A DNA stretch of 64,000 nt from Chloroflexota bacterium (GTDB taxonomy: Bacteria > Chloroflexota > Anaerolineae > B4-G1 > DUEL01): positions 31,793 to 95,792 of the forward strand of contig JADBJJ010000027.1 of assembly GCA_014874475.1 (NCBI GenBank), in the 5' to 3' direction. Under the pieces are notes generated by a model that saw only the letters and a program-made list of their open reading frames with translations, made no database searches and was not told the DNA's origin. Each line of letters opens with the position of its first letter. Positions within the stretch are counted from its first letter, which is position 1. A program made the position numbers and the translations under genes. Shown here in pieces: positions 1-9,458 of this stretch.

Positions 1-1
1 G

Positions 2-2182
2 AAGGAGCAATTTGCCGAGTCTGAGGCTGATCGGGCAGCGCGCTTAGAAAATATGCGCCGTCTGGAACGACTGCTGGCTGAAGCAGAGCGTGATCGGGCC
101 GCGCGCCTGGGCGTCATTGAAGCGCAGGGGGCGGAGATTGCCCACCTGCAGGGAGAGGTGCACCGCTGGCTGGAAGAGAATCAGAAACTATGGGCCCGGG
201 TTGGGGAGTTGGAGGCACAGCGGAACGAATGGCAGGCCCGCTGGGAGGAGCTGCGGCAGCAATTTGAAGCCGTGGAGACCGACCGGGCGGCGCGGCTGGT
301 GGTGATTGAGGCGCAGGGGGCGGAGATTGCCCGCCTGCAGGGAGAGCGCAACATCCTACAAGAGCAGCTGAATATAGCGCAATGCGCAGTACAGGGGCTT
401 CGGGCCAGCCGCGCCTACAGACTCCTGCGCAGAGCAGGGCGATGGAAATGGTTAGAGCAAATGCTGAACCGAGCATTTCCCGTCTTCCCGCAGATTGATG
501 CGACTCAACAGCGGAACGGGAAGCAAAGGCCTCCTGGTAAAAGGGTGCGCGTGGCAGTTGATCTCACCCCTATGCTGCCAGGCGGAGAAAACGGCGGCGC
601 CAAACTGGTATCTGTAGAGTTAATTAGACATCTCAGCCGGGCTGCTCCCAATTGGGATTTTGTCCTTTTAACGTCTGATAAAGCCTATGAGGAATTGGCT
701 TCTTTAGAGAGTACTAACGTGCGGCGTTTTCGTGTTACCGACCATAGAAATCTCTTGCGTCCAAAACTTCTGAGGGTAAGGAATAAATTATGGGAAAAGC
801 TTGCCATTATCTTGCCATATCCCGCCTTGACGAAACTTAAATCAATCTATCGGCTAGTATCTCACCAACCTCGACGAAGCGGGTTGCTTCGGCAAGTCGG
901 CGCAGACTTGCTTTTTTGTCCTTTCACTGCTCCGTTCTTTTACGAGCCGCACGTACCCGTGGTTTCCATCGTGCATGATCTCCAATACGTCTATTATCCT
1001 CAATTCTTTAACGCAGATGAGCGCTATTACCGAGATAAACATTTCAAAGAGGCTTGCAAGTTGGCTGACAAACTCGTTTGCGTTTCAGAATATGTTCGCA
1101 AGTCTGTGCTGGAGAATAGCGATATAAGCCCGGACAGAGTAGTCACAATCCATACGCGTTTATTTTGCCGGCTGGAAAAACCTTCGCCCGACAAAGTTGT
1201 CCAGGTATTAGATCGCCTGGGGCTTAAGGCTGGCCGGTTTCTTCTCTATCCGTCTAACTTCTGGCCGCACAAGAATCATTGTATGCTTCTGACGGCTTTT
1301 GGTATGTATAAGGCTTGTCACCCTGAATCCGATCTAAAGCTGGTATGTACGGGTGCACCCAGCGCACGGATGGAATATTTACGCGATGCAACTGAACGTA
1401 TGGGCCTTATAAAATGGGTTGTATTTCCGGGCTATGTGCCAAATGATGAGTTTGCGACTTTGATGGCTTCTTGCCTGGCGCTTATCTTTCCCTCACTTTA
1501 TGAAGGATTTGGAATGCCGGTTCTGGAAGCAATGGCCTTTGGTAAACCAGTGCTATGTAGTAATGTGACCAGCCTGCCAGAAGTTGCTGGCAATGCTGCG
1601 CTCCTCTTTGACCCTAGAAGGCCTGCGGAGATTGTAAGCGCTATTGAGCGCATAGAAAATGATCCGCAATTGGTTATGCAATTGGTAGAACGTGGGTATG
1701 AGCATTTAAGCACTTTTGGTGGCCTGGAGGAAATGATTCGGGAATATCTACAAATATTCCACGATGCTTTGAAGAGGGGCCGTTCTTTCACAAATGCGCT
1801 GCAAGGATTGTATCCAGATGGGTGGACAGGCAATCGGCTCATTGTTACCTGCAGCGCAGACTCGGGCCTACGTCATCTGGAAATGGTGTTGCACGTCCCT
1901 CCATATCATCCACATCGTGGCGTCCTTGTGAGTACGGTTATAGGGGAAAGGGTCTTCGGAACTCAGGAAATCAGACAGGGACAAACAGTGTTGATCCAGC
2001 AACCGTTGCCACCCAACGGCGGATTTGTTGAGTTTTTGATTGAACCGACCTTTCAGCCCAAAGCATATGGGATGAACGACGATGAGCGTGAGTTAGGATG
2101 CCTCTGCTATGATTGCAAAATAGTCTCTGGTAACAAAGTGATCTCCCTGCGGGAAGGAGGACACGATGTCGCTGATCGTTAG
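2..2182 (+). CDS. Glycosyltransferase family 4 with N-terminal coiled coil and C-terminal beta-rich domain (5' end cut by window edge)
   Basis: The frame is open to the first base, so the true start lies upstream; the first ATG at 53 is internal to the coiled coil. Domains in order: heptad-rich coiled coil with repeated DRAARL...EIA.LQGE units (about the first 130 codons); a short basic [12 protein letters not shown] segment; GT4 domain starting at [13 protein letters not shown] and holding the family EX7E motif in [12 protein letters not shown]; then about 110 residues of likely beta structure starting [14 protein letters not shown]4 enzymes transfer a sugar from a nucleotide donor with retention, in the cytoplasm or at the inner membrane face. 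The coiled coil probably tethers or oligomerises the enzyme (inference). The 3' end overlaps the next GT2 gene by 17 bases, so the two are probably co-translated. Donor and acceptor cannot be read from sequence. Confidence 0.85.
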   Translation, partial: KEQFAESEADRAARLENMRRLERLLAEAERDRAARLGVIEAQGAEIAHLQGEVHRWLEENQKLWARVGELEAQRNEWQARWEELRQQFEAVETDRAARLVVIEAQGAEIARLQGERNILQEQLNIAQCAVQGLRASRAYRLLRRAGRWKWLEQMLNRAFPVFPQIDATQQRNGKQRPPGKRVRVAVDLTPMLPGGENGGAKLVSVELIRHLSRAAPNWDFVLLTSDKAYEELASLESTNVRRFRVTDHRNLLRPKLLRVRNKLWEKLAIILPYPALTKLKSIYRLVSHQPRRSGLLRQVGADLLFCPFTAPFFYEPHVPVVSIVHDLQYVYYPQFFNADERYYRDKHFKEACKLADKLVCVSEYVRKSVLENSDISPDRVVTIHTRLFCRLEKPSPDKVVQVLDRLGLKAGRFLLYPSNFWPHKNHCMLLTAFGMYKACHPESDLKLVCTGAPSARMEYLRDATERMGLIKWVVFPGYVPNDEFATLMASCLALIFPSLYEGFGMPVLEAMAFGKPVLCSNVTSLPEVAGNAALLFDPRRPAEIVSAIERIENDPQLVMQLVERGYEHLSTFGGLEEMIREYLQIFHDALKRGRSFTNALQGLYPDGWTGNRLIVTCSADSGLRHLEMVLHVPPYHPHRGVLVSTVIGERVFGTQEIRQGQTVLIQQPLPPNGGFVEFLIEPTFQPKAYGMNDDERELGCLCYDCKIVSGNKVISLREGGHDVADR
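92..346 (+). repeat. 189-bp-spaced direct repeat encoding coiled-coil units
   Basis: Two near-identical segments (92-157 and 281-346) encode DRAARL-(G/V)[10 protein letters not shown](H/R)LQGE. The spacing of 189 bases is 63 codons or nine heptads, which keeps the coiled-coil register. A partial third copy (GATCGGGCAGCGCGC...) starts at 29. Such repeats allow copy-number change without breaking the frame. Confidence 0.8.
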
Positions 2183-3062
2183 CGTGATTACGCCCTCCTA
2201 TAATCAAGGCCGCTTTATTGAACGCACCATTCAAAGTGTGCTTTCCCAGGACGTTCAAGGTCTTGAGTATGTTGTCTTTGACGGGGGGAGCACAGATAAC
2301 ACGGTTGAAATTCTTAGACGATACGACGCGCACTTACGATGGGTCTCAGAGAGGGATAGAGGTCAGGCTCACGCAGTTAACAAAGGCTTGAAGGCTACTT
2401 CTGGTGAAGTGATCGGCTGGTTAAACTCAGATGATATCTATTACCCAGGCGCAGTGAAGGTCGTATGTGAATATTTTGAGGCCAATCCAGATGTAGATGT
2501 AGTATATGGAGATGCTTATCACATTGATGAACAGGATAATATCATTGAGCCTTATTATACTGAGCCCTGGAACTTTGACCGGTTAAAAGAGGTGTGCTAC
2601 CTGTGTCAGCCAGCGGTCTTTTTTCGACGCAGAGTGGTTGATCGCTTCGGGTTTTTAGATGAACGGTTACATTATTGTCTGGATTATGAGTACTGGCTAC
2701 GGCTGGCAATTGGAGGAGCAAGGTTCGCATATTTGCAACAGGTTCTGGCTGGTTCTCGGCTTTATGCTGAGACCAAGACCTTAGGTGCACGGATAAAAGT
2801 GCATCGGGAGATCAATGATATGATGCGTGAGCGATTAGGGCAAGTTCCTGACCGCTGGCTATTTAACTACGCCCATGCTGTTTTGGATGTAAAGGGTTTC
2901 CGTCGCGAAGCCCGCTTGCGTTTTGCTGTAGCCGTATCGATGCTCTCTCTGTACACCGCACTGCGGTGGAATAAGAGAATATCCCGGAGTATGCTCAAGA
3001 CGACTGCCCGCTGGATCGGCGGTAATGCCCAAGCTGTGCTGAAAGGAGTGCTCGCAAGATGA
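2166..3062 (+). CDS. Glycosyltransferase family 2 (GT-A fold)
   Basis: 298 residues, beginning [17 protein letters not shown], the typical N-terminal strand of GT2 enzymes. SDNTVEIL-like nucleotide binding is represented by [16 protein letters not shown], and the metal-binding acidic stretch by [12 protein letters not shown] near residue 90. No strong membrane helix is evident apart from a weakly hydrophobic region near the C terminus ([12 protein letters not shown]). It resembles WcaA-type enzymes of EPS clusters. The start at 2166 follows a GGAAGGAGG Shine-Dalgarno sequence and lies inside the end of the previous gene; the stop overlaps the next start as ATGA. It is close in layout to the GT2 at 8526, whose motifs (SLNQGRF, GGSTDE, LNSDD) match nearly residue for residue, so the two are likely paralogues. 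Confidence 0.9.
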   Translation: MSLIVSVITPSYNQGRFIERTIQSVLSQDVQGLEYVVFDGGSTDNTVEILRRYDAHLRWVSERDRGQAHAVNKGLKATSGEVIGWLNSDDIYYPGAVKVVCEYFEANPDVDVVYGDAYHIDEQDNIIEPYYTEPWNFDRLKEVCYLCQPAVFFRRRVVDRFGFLDERLHYCLDYEYWLRLAIGGARFAYLQQVLAGSRLYAETKTLGARIKVHREINDMMRERLGQVPDRWLFNYAHAVLDVKGFRREARLRFAVAVSMLSLYTALRWNKRISRSMLKTTARWIGGNAQAVLKGVLAR

Positions 3063-4963
3063 GAATAGGGTTTGATATTAGCCAGACCGGACGGCTGAAA
3101 GCAGGATGCGGCTATTTTGCATACAGCCTGATCCAAGCCCTGGCAGAAGTTGACTCCGAAAATGAATATATCCTTTATCCTACGTTCGGCGATGCCTTTT
3201 GGGATCCCGACTGGCCTACCACTACCTGTCAGATTGACAAACCTAATTTCCGGCGAGGATTGGGCCACAGAACGTTTGAATCGGTGAGGCTTTTTTGGGG
3301 CAATCCACCAGCCGATTTTGAAACGCAACTTGGTGATCCGGATATCATCCATTCTAACAACTTTTTCTGTCCTACACAGTTGAAGAAGGCCCGCTTAGTC
3401 TATACACTTCATGACCTTGCGTTCATAGAGCATCCCGAATTAACCACAGAGCAAAATCGCATAAATTGTTTCACCAGTGCTTTTAACGCCAGTCTTTATG
3501 CGGACGCGATCATCGCTGTCTCAGAGTATACACGTTGCAACTTTCTTGAGATTTTTCCCCACTATCCGGCCGACCGTGTGGTTGTTGCATACGAAGCCTC
3601 CCGTTTCTCCGGCGGATCAAAAATCATCAGGCCTATCGGTCTTCCGCCACTTGAGCCTGAGCGTTTTTGGCTAACTGTGGGCACTGTGGAACCTCGCAAG
3701 AATCATAAACGCTTGCTCTATGCTTACGCCAAACTGAAGGCGCACCTTGGGCAGACATTTCCCTTAGTCCTGGCAGGTGGTAGGGGATGGTTGATGGACG
3801 ATTTTGAGAAGGTGATAGACGATCTGGGTCTGAGGCAGGATGTGCTCCTGTTGGGCTATGTGGAAGACGAAGTCCTTCAGTGGCTCTATCAGAACTGTTT
3901 CGCGTTTATATACCCCTCACTGTTTGAGGGCTTTGGTCTCCCAGTGATAGAAGCGATGAGCCAGGGAGCGCCGGTGATTGTCTCAAACACCACCTCGCTA
4001 CCGGAAATAGTTGACTCTGCAGGACTACTGGTGAACCCGCTTCAGGAAGACGAGATTTTCCAGGCTATGCTAAAGTTGTCTACGGGTGAGGTCAGTCGCG
4101 AGGTTCTGAAAGATATGGCGATAAGGCGGGCTGCTGCCTTTTCATGGACATCCACCGCCAGAGTGGTGTTGGAAGTGTATAGGGGGGTGGCTTCGCGCAG
4201 AAACTCACTTCCAGTAGAGAGCGTTACCCCGCTTTTGCAAGATGTGTACCAAGTGTGGGATCACCTGGGGCGAGTTGATCCCTTGTGGGCAGTGTTGACC
4301 CATCCCGAGAAAAAGGGGGGGAAATGGGATCTTGAAGAGTTCTTTGAAACAGGGAAGAGAGATGTTCGCAATTTACTACAATATCTGCACTCGTTGGGAG
4401 TGTATCTGGATTTTGGCAAGGCTTTGGATTTCGGTTGCGGAGTAGGCCGGCTGACGCAAGCACTGGCTGAGCATTTTCAGGAAGTCCATGGGGTGGATAT
4501 TGCGCCTTCTATGGTGGAAACAGCCAAAAGCCTGGATAGGTCTGAGGGTAAATGCTTTTTCTATCTGAATCTCGCTGAGAACTTACGCTGTTTCCCGGAC
4601 AACACGTTTGACTTTGTCATTACCCTGATCACGCTACAACACATTCCCAAACCATGCGCACTGAGATATATTGCGGAATTTGCGAGGGTTGTTAAGCCGG
4701 GTGGGATAGTTGTTTTTCAGATCCCTGATTCTTTTAAAGGAGCGTCACCACCCACGCAGCCGTCATCGGCAGTCGCACTCGCGACTCACAGTAGCGACAA
4801 ACGCGAGCCGCAGATGTTAATGTCCAGCGTGCCATACGCCGAAGTGGTTCAAACTCTGGCCGAGAACAGGATGAGGTTGATAGACGTAGTTGAGGACAAT
4901 TGTGCAGGTCCGGAATGGCTTTCTTACAGATACTGTGCCATGAAACTCTGGCCCTCTTCTTGA
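3059..4963 (+). CDS. Bifunctional GT4 glycosyltransferase / class I SAM methyltransferase fusion
   Basis: 634 residues. The N-terminal 390 or so form a GT4 enzyme: [19 protein letters not shown] start, [14 protein letters not shown] nucleotide-sugar region, and EX7E in [12 protein letters not shown] near residue 295. From about residue 440 a class I methyltransferase follows, with motif [16 protein letters not shown] near 455, acidic post-I residue in [10 protein letters not shown], and motif IV-like [13 protein letters not shown]. The two halves are joined without a stop or frameshift, so one polypeptide could add a sugar and methylate it or the acceptor (inference). The start overlaps the previous stop as ATGA. 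The C terminus ends at MKLWPSS, where the reading frame of a downstream beta domain begins in another frame (see 4960-5279), so the ancestral protein may have been longer. Confidence 0.88.
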   Translation: MRIGFDISQTGRLKAGCGYFAYSLIQALAEVDSENEYILYPTFGDAFWDPDWPTTTCQIDKPNFRRGLGHRTFESVRLFWGNPPADFETQLGDPDIIHSNNFFCPTQLKKARLVYTLHDLAFIEHPELTTEQNRINCFTSAFNASLYADAIIAVSEYTRCNFLEIFPHYPADRVVVAYEASRFSGGSKIIRPIGLPPLEPERFWLTVGTVEPRKNHKRLLYAYAKLKAHLGQTFPLVLAGGRGWLMDDFEKVIDDLGLRQDVLLLGYVEDEVLQWLYQNCFAFIYPSLFEGFGLPVIEAMSQGAPVIVSNTTSLPEIVDSAGLLVNPLQEDEIFQAMLKLSTGEVSREVLKDMAIRRAAAFSWTSTARVVLEVYRGVASRRNSLPVESVTPLLQDVYQVWDHLGRVDPLWAVLTHPEKKGGKWDLEEFFETGKRDVRNLLQYLHSLGVYLDFGKALDFGCGVGRLTQALAEHFQEVHGVDIAPSMVETAKSLDRSEGKCFFYLNLAENLRCFPDNTFDFVITLITLQHIPKPCALRYIAEFARVVKPGGIVVFQIPDSFKGASPPTQPSSAVALATHSSDKREPQMLMSSVPYAEVVQTLAENRMRLIDVVEDNCAGPEWLSYRYCAMKLWPSS

Positions 4964-5279
4964 GCAGAGATTGGCTGCGCTGGACCTCTGGACGGGGCGA
5001 GATGCGCGTCCAGGTCCAGGATGATGCTGAGGCTCTGTTACACGGAGAACTCTACTCAATCCGATGCCCGAATACTGTGGACGTGATCGTCAATAGCCGG
5101 AGGATCATGTCGCTGGATGTGAACCAGGAGGGCTTTGCTCCTTTCGGGCCGATTCGGTTGAACTTGTGCCAGGGCGAGAACGCGATTGAGGTGATCAGCC
5201 ATAACCCGCGACCACCACACCAGCAGATAATAGACCACTGGCAGTGGCGGTGAGGAACCTATTCGTTGAAATTACTTGA
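4960..5279 (+). pseudogene. Frameshifted relic of the C-terminal beta-rich domain found in the 5346-7418 protein
   Basis: One frame (4960-5253) encodes DWLRWTSGRGEMRVQV...GELYSIRCPNTVDVIV...PFGPIRLNL..GENAIEVISHNP, matching in order the C terminus of the protein at 5346-7418 (DWWRWTDGRG, RPNRVDVLL, GENTIEFVSHNP). The match then jumps to another frame from 5223: ADNRPLAVAVRNL against TDSRPLAIAVKNL, ending at TGA 5277-5279. Neither frame has a good start: the only coupled candidate is TTG 4960, overlapping the previous stop as TTGA with no Shine-Dalgarno sequence. Two shifts of the same sense (previous gene to domain, domain to tail) are what two single-base deletions in an ancestral GT4-methyltransferase-domain fusion would give. 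A sequencing error is an alternative explanation. Confidence 0.75.
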
Positions 5280-5345
5280 TTGGACTTTGGACAAAAAGAG
5301 GCCTATCCCGGCGGTTAGCCGGCTCATTAAGGAGGTCTCCTGCCG

Positions 5346-7418
5346 ATGGATCATAGTGAGAATGTTGGCAAGTACAAGGCAATAGCATACGTACTTATAA
5401 TAGTTTTAACTACTCTGATTATGATGCCCCGTTGGGCATTCTCAGAATTTGGCTTGCTGGATGACGGCGTAACTCTTGACCTCGCTCCCCATATTCTGGA
5501 AAAGCTTTCTGTTGGCAATATAGGTTATTTGCTGCAGTTAGAGACCTATAGAGGCAGATTTCGTCCCTTCTATTGGCTGTATTACTCCATCCAGTATCCT
5601 CTATGGGGCAGGACTCCATTTGGTTATTTCGTAGTGCAGTGGTTGAATTTAATGTTCACAGGGATAGCAGTTTATGCCCTTGTTGAAATGGCCTCACGAA
5701 ACACAGTTGCGGGACTGGCAAGTGGCGTGCTATATGTACTATCTCCCGTAGTTGTGGAGAATTATTTCACCTTATCCAAACCGGAACCAGTGCTTGTCTT
5801 ATCGCTTGTTCTATCGATCCTCCTGATGTTTAAGGCCGCTGAAGCGCAATCTAATTTTACAAAGAACGCATTCTTTTGTGGGGCGGCTCTGTTTCTTGCT
5901 CTTGGCTACTTGACCAAAGAGACAGCTATATCAATGACCTTGATCAGCGGTCTATGGTTCATCGGTATCGCACTCCGAAAGCAAGCGTCTGAAAATTCAA
6001 TTCTCTACCCAATGGTCAAGCGTTGTTTCCTGGTTAATGTGATCTATATCATTATCGTTATCTTAGCAAGGACTGTGCTGGAGATAGCCCCAGTTGCGAA
6101 GGGAGAGTATTCGCAATACTACATTTTTACGCCGGACAACCTTTCCCGTTCTCTCTTGAAACATCTCGGATGGCATCTGCGGGATTTCGGTTATCTCTTT
6201 ATCATAATGGCCTTCCTCATCAGTTTGAGGATGATTCAAAGGGGACAAATATTACAGCGACAGGAAAAGGTAGTCTTGATAGGAAGTGTCATTTGGATAG
6301 CGGGTCACACTTTGATAATGCTTCCCTGGCATTCAACGCTTGAGTACTTTCTGCTTCCGGTCTCTTTGGGAACCGCAGTCTTTGGCGGGATTGGTGTCAG
6401 TATTATATTAAGATATGCACTGACCAATGGTATTTCTGTGCTTGTGAGATCTTTATCTCGCATAAGCCTGATCAGCGTATTGTTGATTGGCTATATTGCT
6501 TTGATAAATGGAGGCATCAACGGCTTTGTTCAAATTGCTGTTGATTCAGCCAATGCGGCCCTTATGCGCTATTTGGCATCATCTGTGCCAATAAATGGGG
6601 TCATTTTGGTTAATCTCCCGGAGCCCAATGAGTATGTTCTTGAAATGGGGTTGCACTTGCGAATCATGTATGATAGGCCGGATATTCAAGTGAGATATTT
6701 TGGTAGTTTTGATTTAACCGGTGATGTAGATGCTTTTATTGTCACGCCAGTTATGGTCAACCAGCTTATCCCATCGGTACGCATAGCTGTATATGAGAGC
6801 GGGGCAAAGACATGGGAACGCAACCTTCAGACCTATCCCGTTGAGGCCGTTCATCAAATCATTTTGAGGGTGCAACTCTTGACAATACACCTTGAGCAAG
6901 TAATCTGCCCCGTACTGACATGGTCTGATACCCGAGATCCTTTCTATTGTGAGGTCAAGAGGCCTTTCGTAAATACGCGCGTTTTTGAATTTGGCTGGAA
7001 AATCTATCGGGTAAGAGAGGCAGTGTGCCGGTCCCAGGCTGGGGAAGGTTGGTATGATCTTGAACGCGCAAATCAAGACTGGTGGCGCTGGACGGATGGA
7101 CGGGGACTGCTGAAGGTCTTCGTCAACCAGGACACAAGCATCACACTTTCGGGAGAGATCGCTTCCATCCAGCGTCCCAACCGTGTGGATGTTCTGCTTG
7201 GTGGCGAGAAGGTAGCGACATTGAATATGGATGACCAGGAGTGGTGGTTGCCCCTTGGGCCATTGACGCTTCCGCTGAAGACAGGGGAAAACACCATTGA
7301 GTTCGTCAGCCACAACCCGGCTATCACAATTCCCACAGATAGCCGCCCGCTGGCAATCGCTGTTAAGAATTTACATCTTCAAACAGAAGACGGTCAGGTC
7401 TGCGAATTGCAGCCCTGA
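5346..7418 (+). CDS. Polytopic GT-C-like membrane protein with C-terminal beta-rich domain
   Basis: 690 residues. An N-terminal membrane helix (AIAYVLIIVLTTLIMM) is followed by an acidic first loop (FGLLDDGVTLDLAP) as in lipid-linked-sugar-dependent GT-C transferases, then roughly ten further hydrophobic helices to about residue 410. The second half is hydrophilic and probably outside the membrane. The last 120 residues form a compact domain (DWWRWTDGRG, RPNRVDVLL, FVSHNPA, RPLAIAVKNL) also present as a broken copy just upstream. The start ATG sits nine bases after a perfect AAGGAGGT at 5329-5336. A role in adding sugars on the outer face from a polyprenyl-linked donor is inferred from topology only; no family-level certainty. 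Confidence 0.8.
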   Translation: MDHSENVGKYKAIAYVLIIVLTTLIMMPRWAFSEFGLLDDGVTLDLAPHILEKLSVGNIGYLLQLETYRGRFRPFYWLYYSIQYPLWGRTPFGYFVVQWLNLMFTGIAVYALVEMASRNTVAGLASGVLYVLSPVVVENYFTLSKPEPVLVLSLVLSILLMFKAAEAQSNFTKNAFFCGAALFLALGYLTKETAISMTLISGLWFIGIALRKQASENSILYPMVKRCFLVNVIYIIIVILARTVLEIAPVAKGEYSQYYIFTPDNLSRSLLKHLGWHLRDFGYLFIIMAFLISLRMIQRGQILQRQEKVVLIGSVIWIAGHTLIMLPWHSTLEYFLLPVSLGTAVFGGIGVSIILRYALTNGISVLVRSLSRISLISVLLIGYIALINGGINGFVQIAVDSANAALMRYLASSVPINGVILVNLPEPNEYVLEMGLHLRIMYDRPDIQVRYFGSFDLTGDVDAFIVTPVMVNQLIPSVRIAVYESGAKTWERNLQTYPVEAVHQIILRVQLLTIHLEQVICPVLTWSDTRDPFYCEVKRPFVNTRVFEFGWKIYRVREAVCRSQAGEGWYDLERANQDWWRWTDGRGLLKVFVNQDTSITLSGEIASIQRPNRVDVLLGGEKVATLNMDDQEWWLPLGPLTLPLKTGENTIEFVSHNPAITIPTDSRPLAIAVKNLHLQTEDGQVCELQP

Positions 7419-7449
7419 AGGGCTAAATCCCATTTCGGAGGAGGCAACT

Positions 7450-8466
7450 ATGGACTGGAAAGGCATAAATGTCTTGGTCACCGGTGGTGCTTCGTTCATC
7501 GGTTCGCACCTCACCGACGCGCTGGTTGAGCGGGGTGCCAGGGTGCGCATTGTGGATGATCTCTCCAGCGGCAAACTGGAGAACATCCAGCATCACCTGG
7601 CTCAGGGCACGGTGGAATTTATGCAGGCGGACCTGCGCGAGCCGGGCATCGCACGCGCAGCGATGAAGGATATTCAGATTGTGTTTCACCTCGCAGCCGA
7701 TCATGGTGGACGCGGATACGTGGACCTGCACCAGGCCGGGCCGGCCTCCAACCTGTTTTTGGATGGATTGGTCTTCTGGGAGGCCCGCCGGGCCGGAGTG
7801 GAAAAGGTGATTTTTGCTTCATCGGGTTGTGTGTACCCCAACTTTTTACAAAGCGATGTAAACCGGGAGATATACCTGACCGAAGATCTGGTCAAACCGC
7901 CCTATGACGCTGACAACATGTACGGCTGGGCTAAACTGATGGCCGAACTGACGTTGAAGGCCTGTTACAGCGAATACGGCATGAAGGCGGCCTCGTGTCG
8001 CTACTTTACGGTGTATGGCCCGCGCGGGGTAGAGAACCACGCGGTCATCGCGATGATTGCCAGAGCCTTCATCGGCCAGAACCCCTTTGAGGTATGGGGG
8101 GATGGCACACAGGTGCGCAACTGGACGTACATTGATGACATCGTGCGCGGGACAATTATGGCGGCCGAGAAAATTGACGATGGCACCGCAGTCAATCTGG
8201 GAACAATGGAGCGGGTGCGGGTGATTGATGCGGTGAAGATGGTGCTGGAATATACCGGCCATCAGGCCGAAATCCGCTTCCGACCGGATATGCCCACCGG
8301 CCCGTTGAATCGCGTGGCCGATAACTCCCTGGCCAGGAAACTGCTGGGGTGGGAGCCGCTGGTGCTGTTCCAAGAAGGGCTCAAACGCACCATTGATTGG
8401 TATTTCGCAACCAAAAACCGGGAACAGGTGCGAAAGGTGCTGGAGCGGATGTTGACCGAGCGCTGA
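7450..8466 (+). CDS. NAD-dependent nucleotide-sugar epimerase/dehydratase (extended SDR)
   Basis: 338 residues, starting MDWKGINVLVTGGASFIGSH after GGAGGAGG. The Rossmann glycine motif reads GGASFIG, so the central glycine of GXXGXXG is serine. The active site is visible as ASSGCVYP (Ser) and YGWAK (Tyr and Lys), with TYIDDIVRG and RPDMPTGPLNR in the substrate half. The overall pattern, including ADHGGRGY near residue 80, resembles GDP-mannose 3,5-epimerase and related enzymes, but the substrate cannot be assigned. It should supply an epimerised or dehydrated NDP-sugar for the surrounding transferases. An in-frame extension upstream to 7297 is rejected because it overlaps the previous gene and lacks a ribosome site. 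This gene opens the higher-GC block. Confidence 0.88.
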   Translation: MDWKGINVLVTGGASFIGSHLTDALVERGARVRIVDDLSSGKLENIQHHLAQGTVEFMQADLREPGIARAAMKDIQIVFHLAADHGGRGYVDLHQAGPASNLFLDGLVFWEARRAGVEKVIFASSGCVYPNFLQSDVNREIYLTEDLVKPPYDADNMYGWAKLMAELTLKACYSEYGMKAASCRYFTVYGPRGVENHAVIAMIARAFIGQNPFEVWGDGTQVRNWTYIDDIVRGTIMAAEKIDDGTAVNLGTMERVRVIDAVKMVLEYTGHQAEIRFRPDMPTGPLNRVADNSLARKLLGWEPLVLFQEGLKRTIDWYFATKNREQVRKVLERMLTER

Positions 8467-8525
8467 AAGCCGGGTTATTTGGAAAATCCAACCTGCCAGG
8501 ACGGTGTTGCCACAAGGTGGTTGGC

Positions 8526-9458
8526 ATGACCGGTCTGCCGTTAGTCTCTATTGTTACACCTTCACTCAACCAGGGCCGTTTTATCGGTGACACAATTGAG
8601 TCGGTACTAGGCCAGGATTACCCTCGCATTGAATACATCATCGTAGATGGTGGTTCCACGGATGAGACCCTGACTTTGCTCCAGAGTTACAGCAATCGGT
8701 TGCGCTGGATATCCGAACCGGACGGGGGACAAAGTGCGGCGATTAATAAAGGCTGGCAGCAGACAACCGGGGAAATCGTTGCCTGGCTAAATTCTGATGA
8801 TACCTACCTGCCCGGGGCGGTCAGCCAGGCGGTGGCTTTTCTCCAAGATCACCCTGAAGTGGATGCTGTCTACGGCGACTGTGATTACATAGACCTGAAA
8901 GGCCGTTTTCTTCGGCCGTACCCTGCTCGCCCTTTCGATTATCTGGAGATGGTGCGTACAGCGGTCAACTATATCCCGCAGCCCGCCACGTTTATCCGTC
9001 GGCGTGCGTTGGAGCCCCTCGGATACCTTGATGAAACACTTCATTATATCATGGATTTTGACTGTTGGCTGCGGTTGGGGGTCCAACATGCTCTGGCTTA
9101 TCTACCGGTGCGCTTGGCAATGTTGCGCCTGCATCCAGAGGCCAAATCTGTCCGCAAGATTGATGGTTTTTCCCGCGAATTCGTTTATGTTTATCAACGC
9201 CTGTTTGCCCTACCCAACCTGCCAGCAACTGTGCGTGCGATAGCAACCGAAGCGATGAGCAACGCTTACTACCTGGCCGCTTATTTTTCCTTCTGGGCCG
9301 GGAGTGTGGAAAGAGCCCGTTATTACGGGTTTCAAGCCTGGCGTCTGCGTCCGTTCAGATTTCGTCGCCTGTTGCCTTTCTTGGTGCTGGGGGAACTGGG
9401 ACTAAAACTGGCACGAAAATTGCGCGGTAGCCCCTTTGACGAGGGTGTTAATCCTTGA
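8526..9458 (+). CDS. Glycosyltransferase family 2
   Basis: 310 residues from ATG 8526, preceded by AAGGTGG at a suitable distance; upstream extension into the epimerase gene is not supported. N-terminal LPLVSIVTPSLNQGRF, IIVDGGSTDETL and the acidic AWLNSDDTYLPG near residue 95 mark a GT-A fold inverting transferase. PQPATFIRRRALEPLGYLDE is the usual acceptor-side segment. A C-terminal hydrophobic stretch (YYLAAYFSFWAG, RRLLPFLVLGELGLKL) may associate with the membrane. It resembles the GT2 at 2166 in motif order and spacing. Its stop overlaps the next gene's TTG start (TTGA), indicating translational coupling. Confidence 0.88.
   Translation: MTGLPLVSIVTPSLNQGRFIGDTIESVLGQDYPRIEYIIVDGGSTDETLTLLQSYSNRLRWISEPDGGQSAAINKGWQQTTGEIVAWLNSDDTYLPGAVSQAVAFLQDHPEVDAVYGDCDYIDLKGRFLRPYPARPFDYLEMVRTAVNYIPQPATFIRRRALEPLGYLDETLHYIMDFDCWLRLGVQHALAYLPVRLAMLRLHPEAKSVRKIDGFSREFVYVYQRLFALPNLPATVRAIATEAMSNAYYLAAYFSFWAGSVERARYYGFQAWRLRPFRFRRLLPFLVLGELGLKLARKLRGSPFDEGVNP

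Noticed and set aside
5307..5323. CCGGC-loop-GCCGG hairpin as terminator before the 5346 gene
   Set aside because: Stem of five pairs, no T-run, and it sits within 25 bases of the next gene's ribosome site; likely chance.
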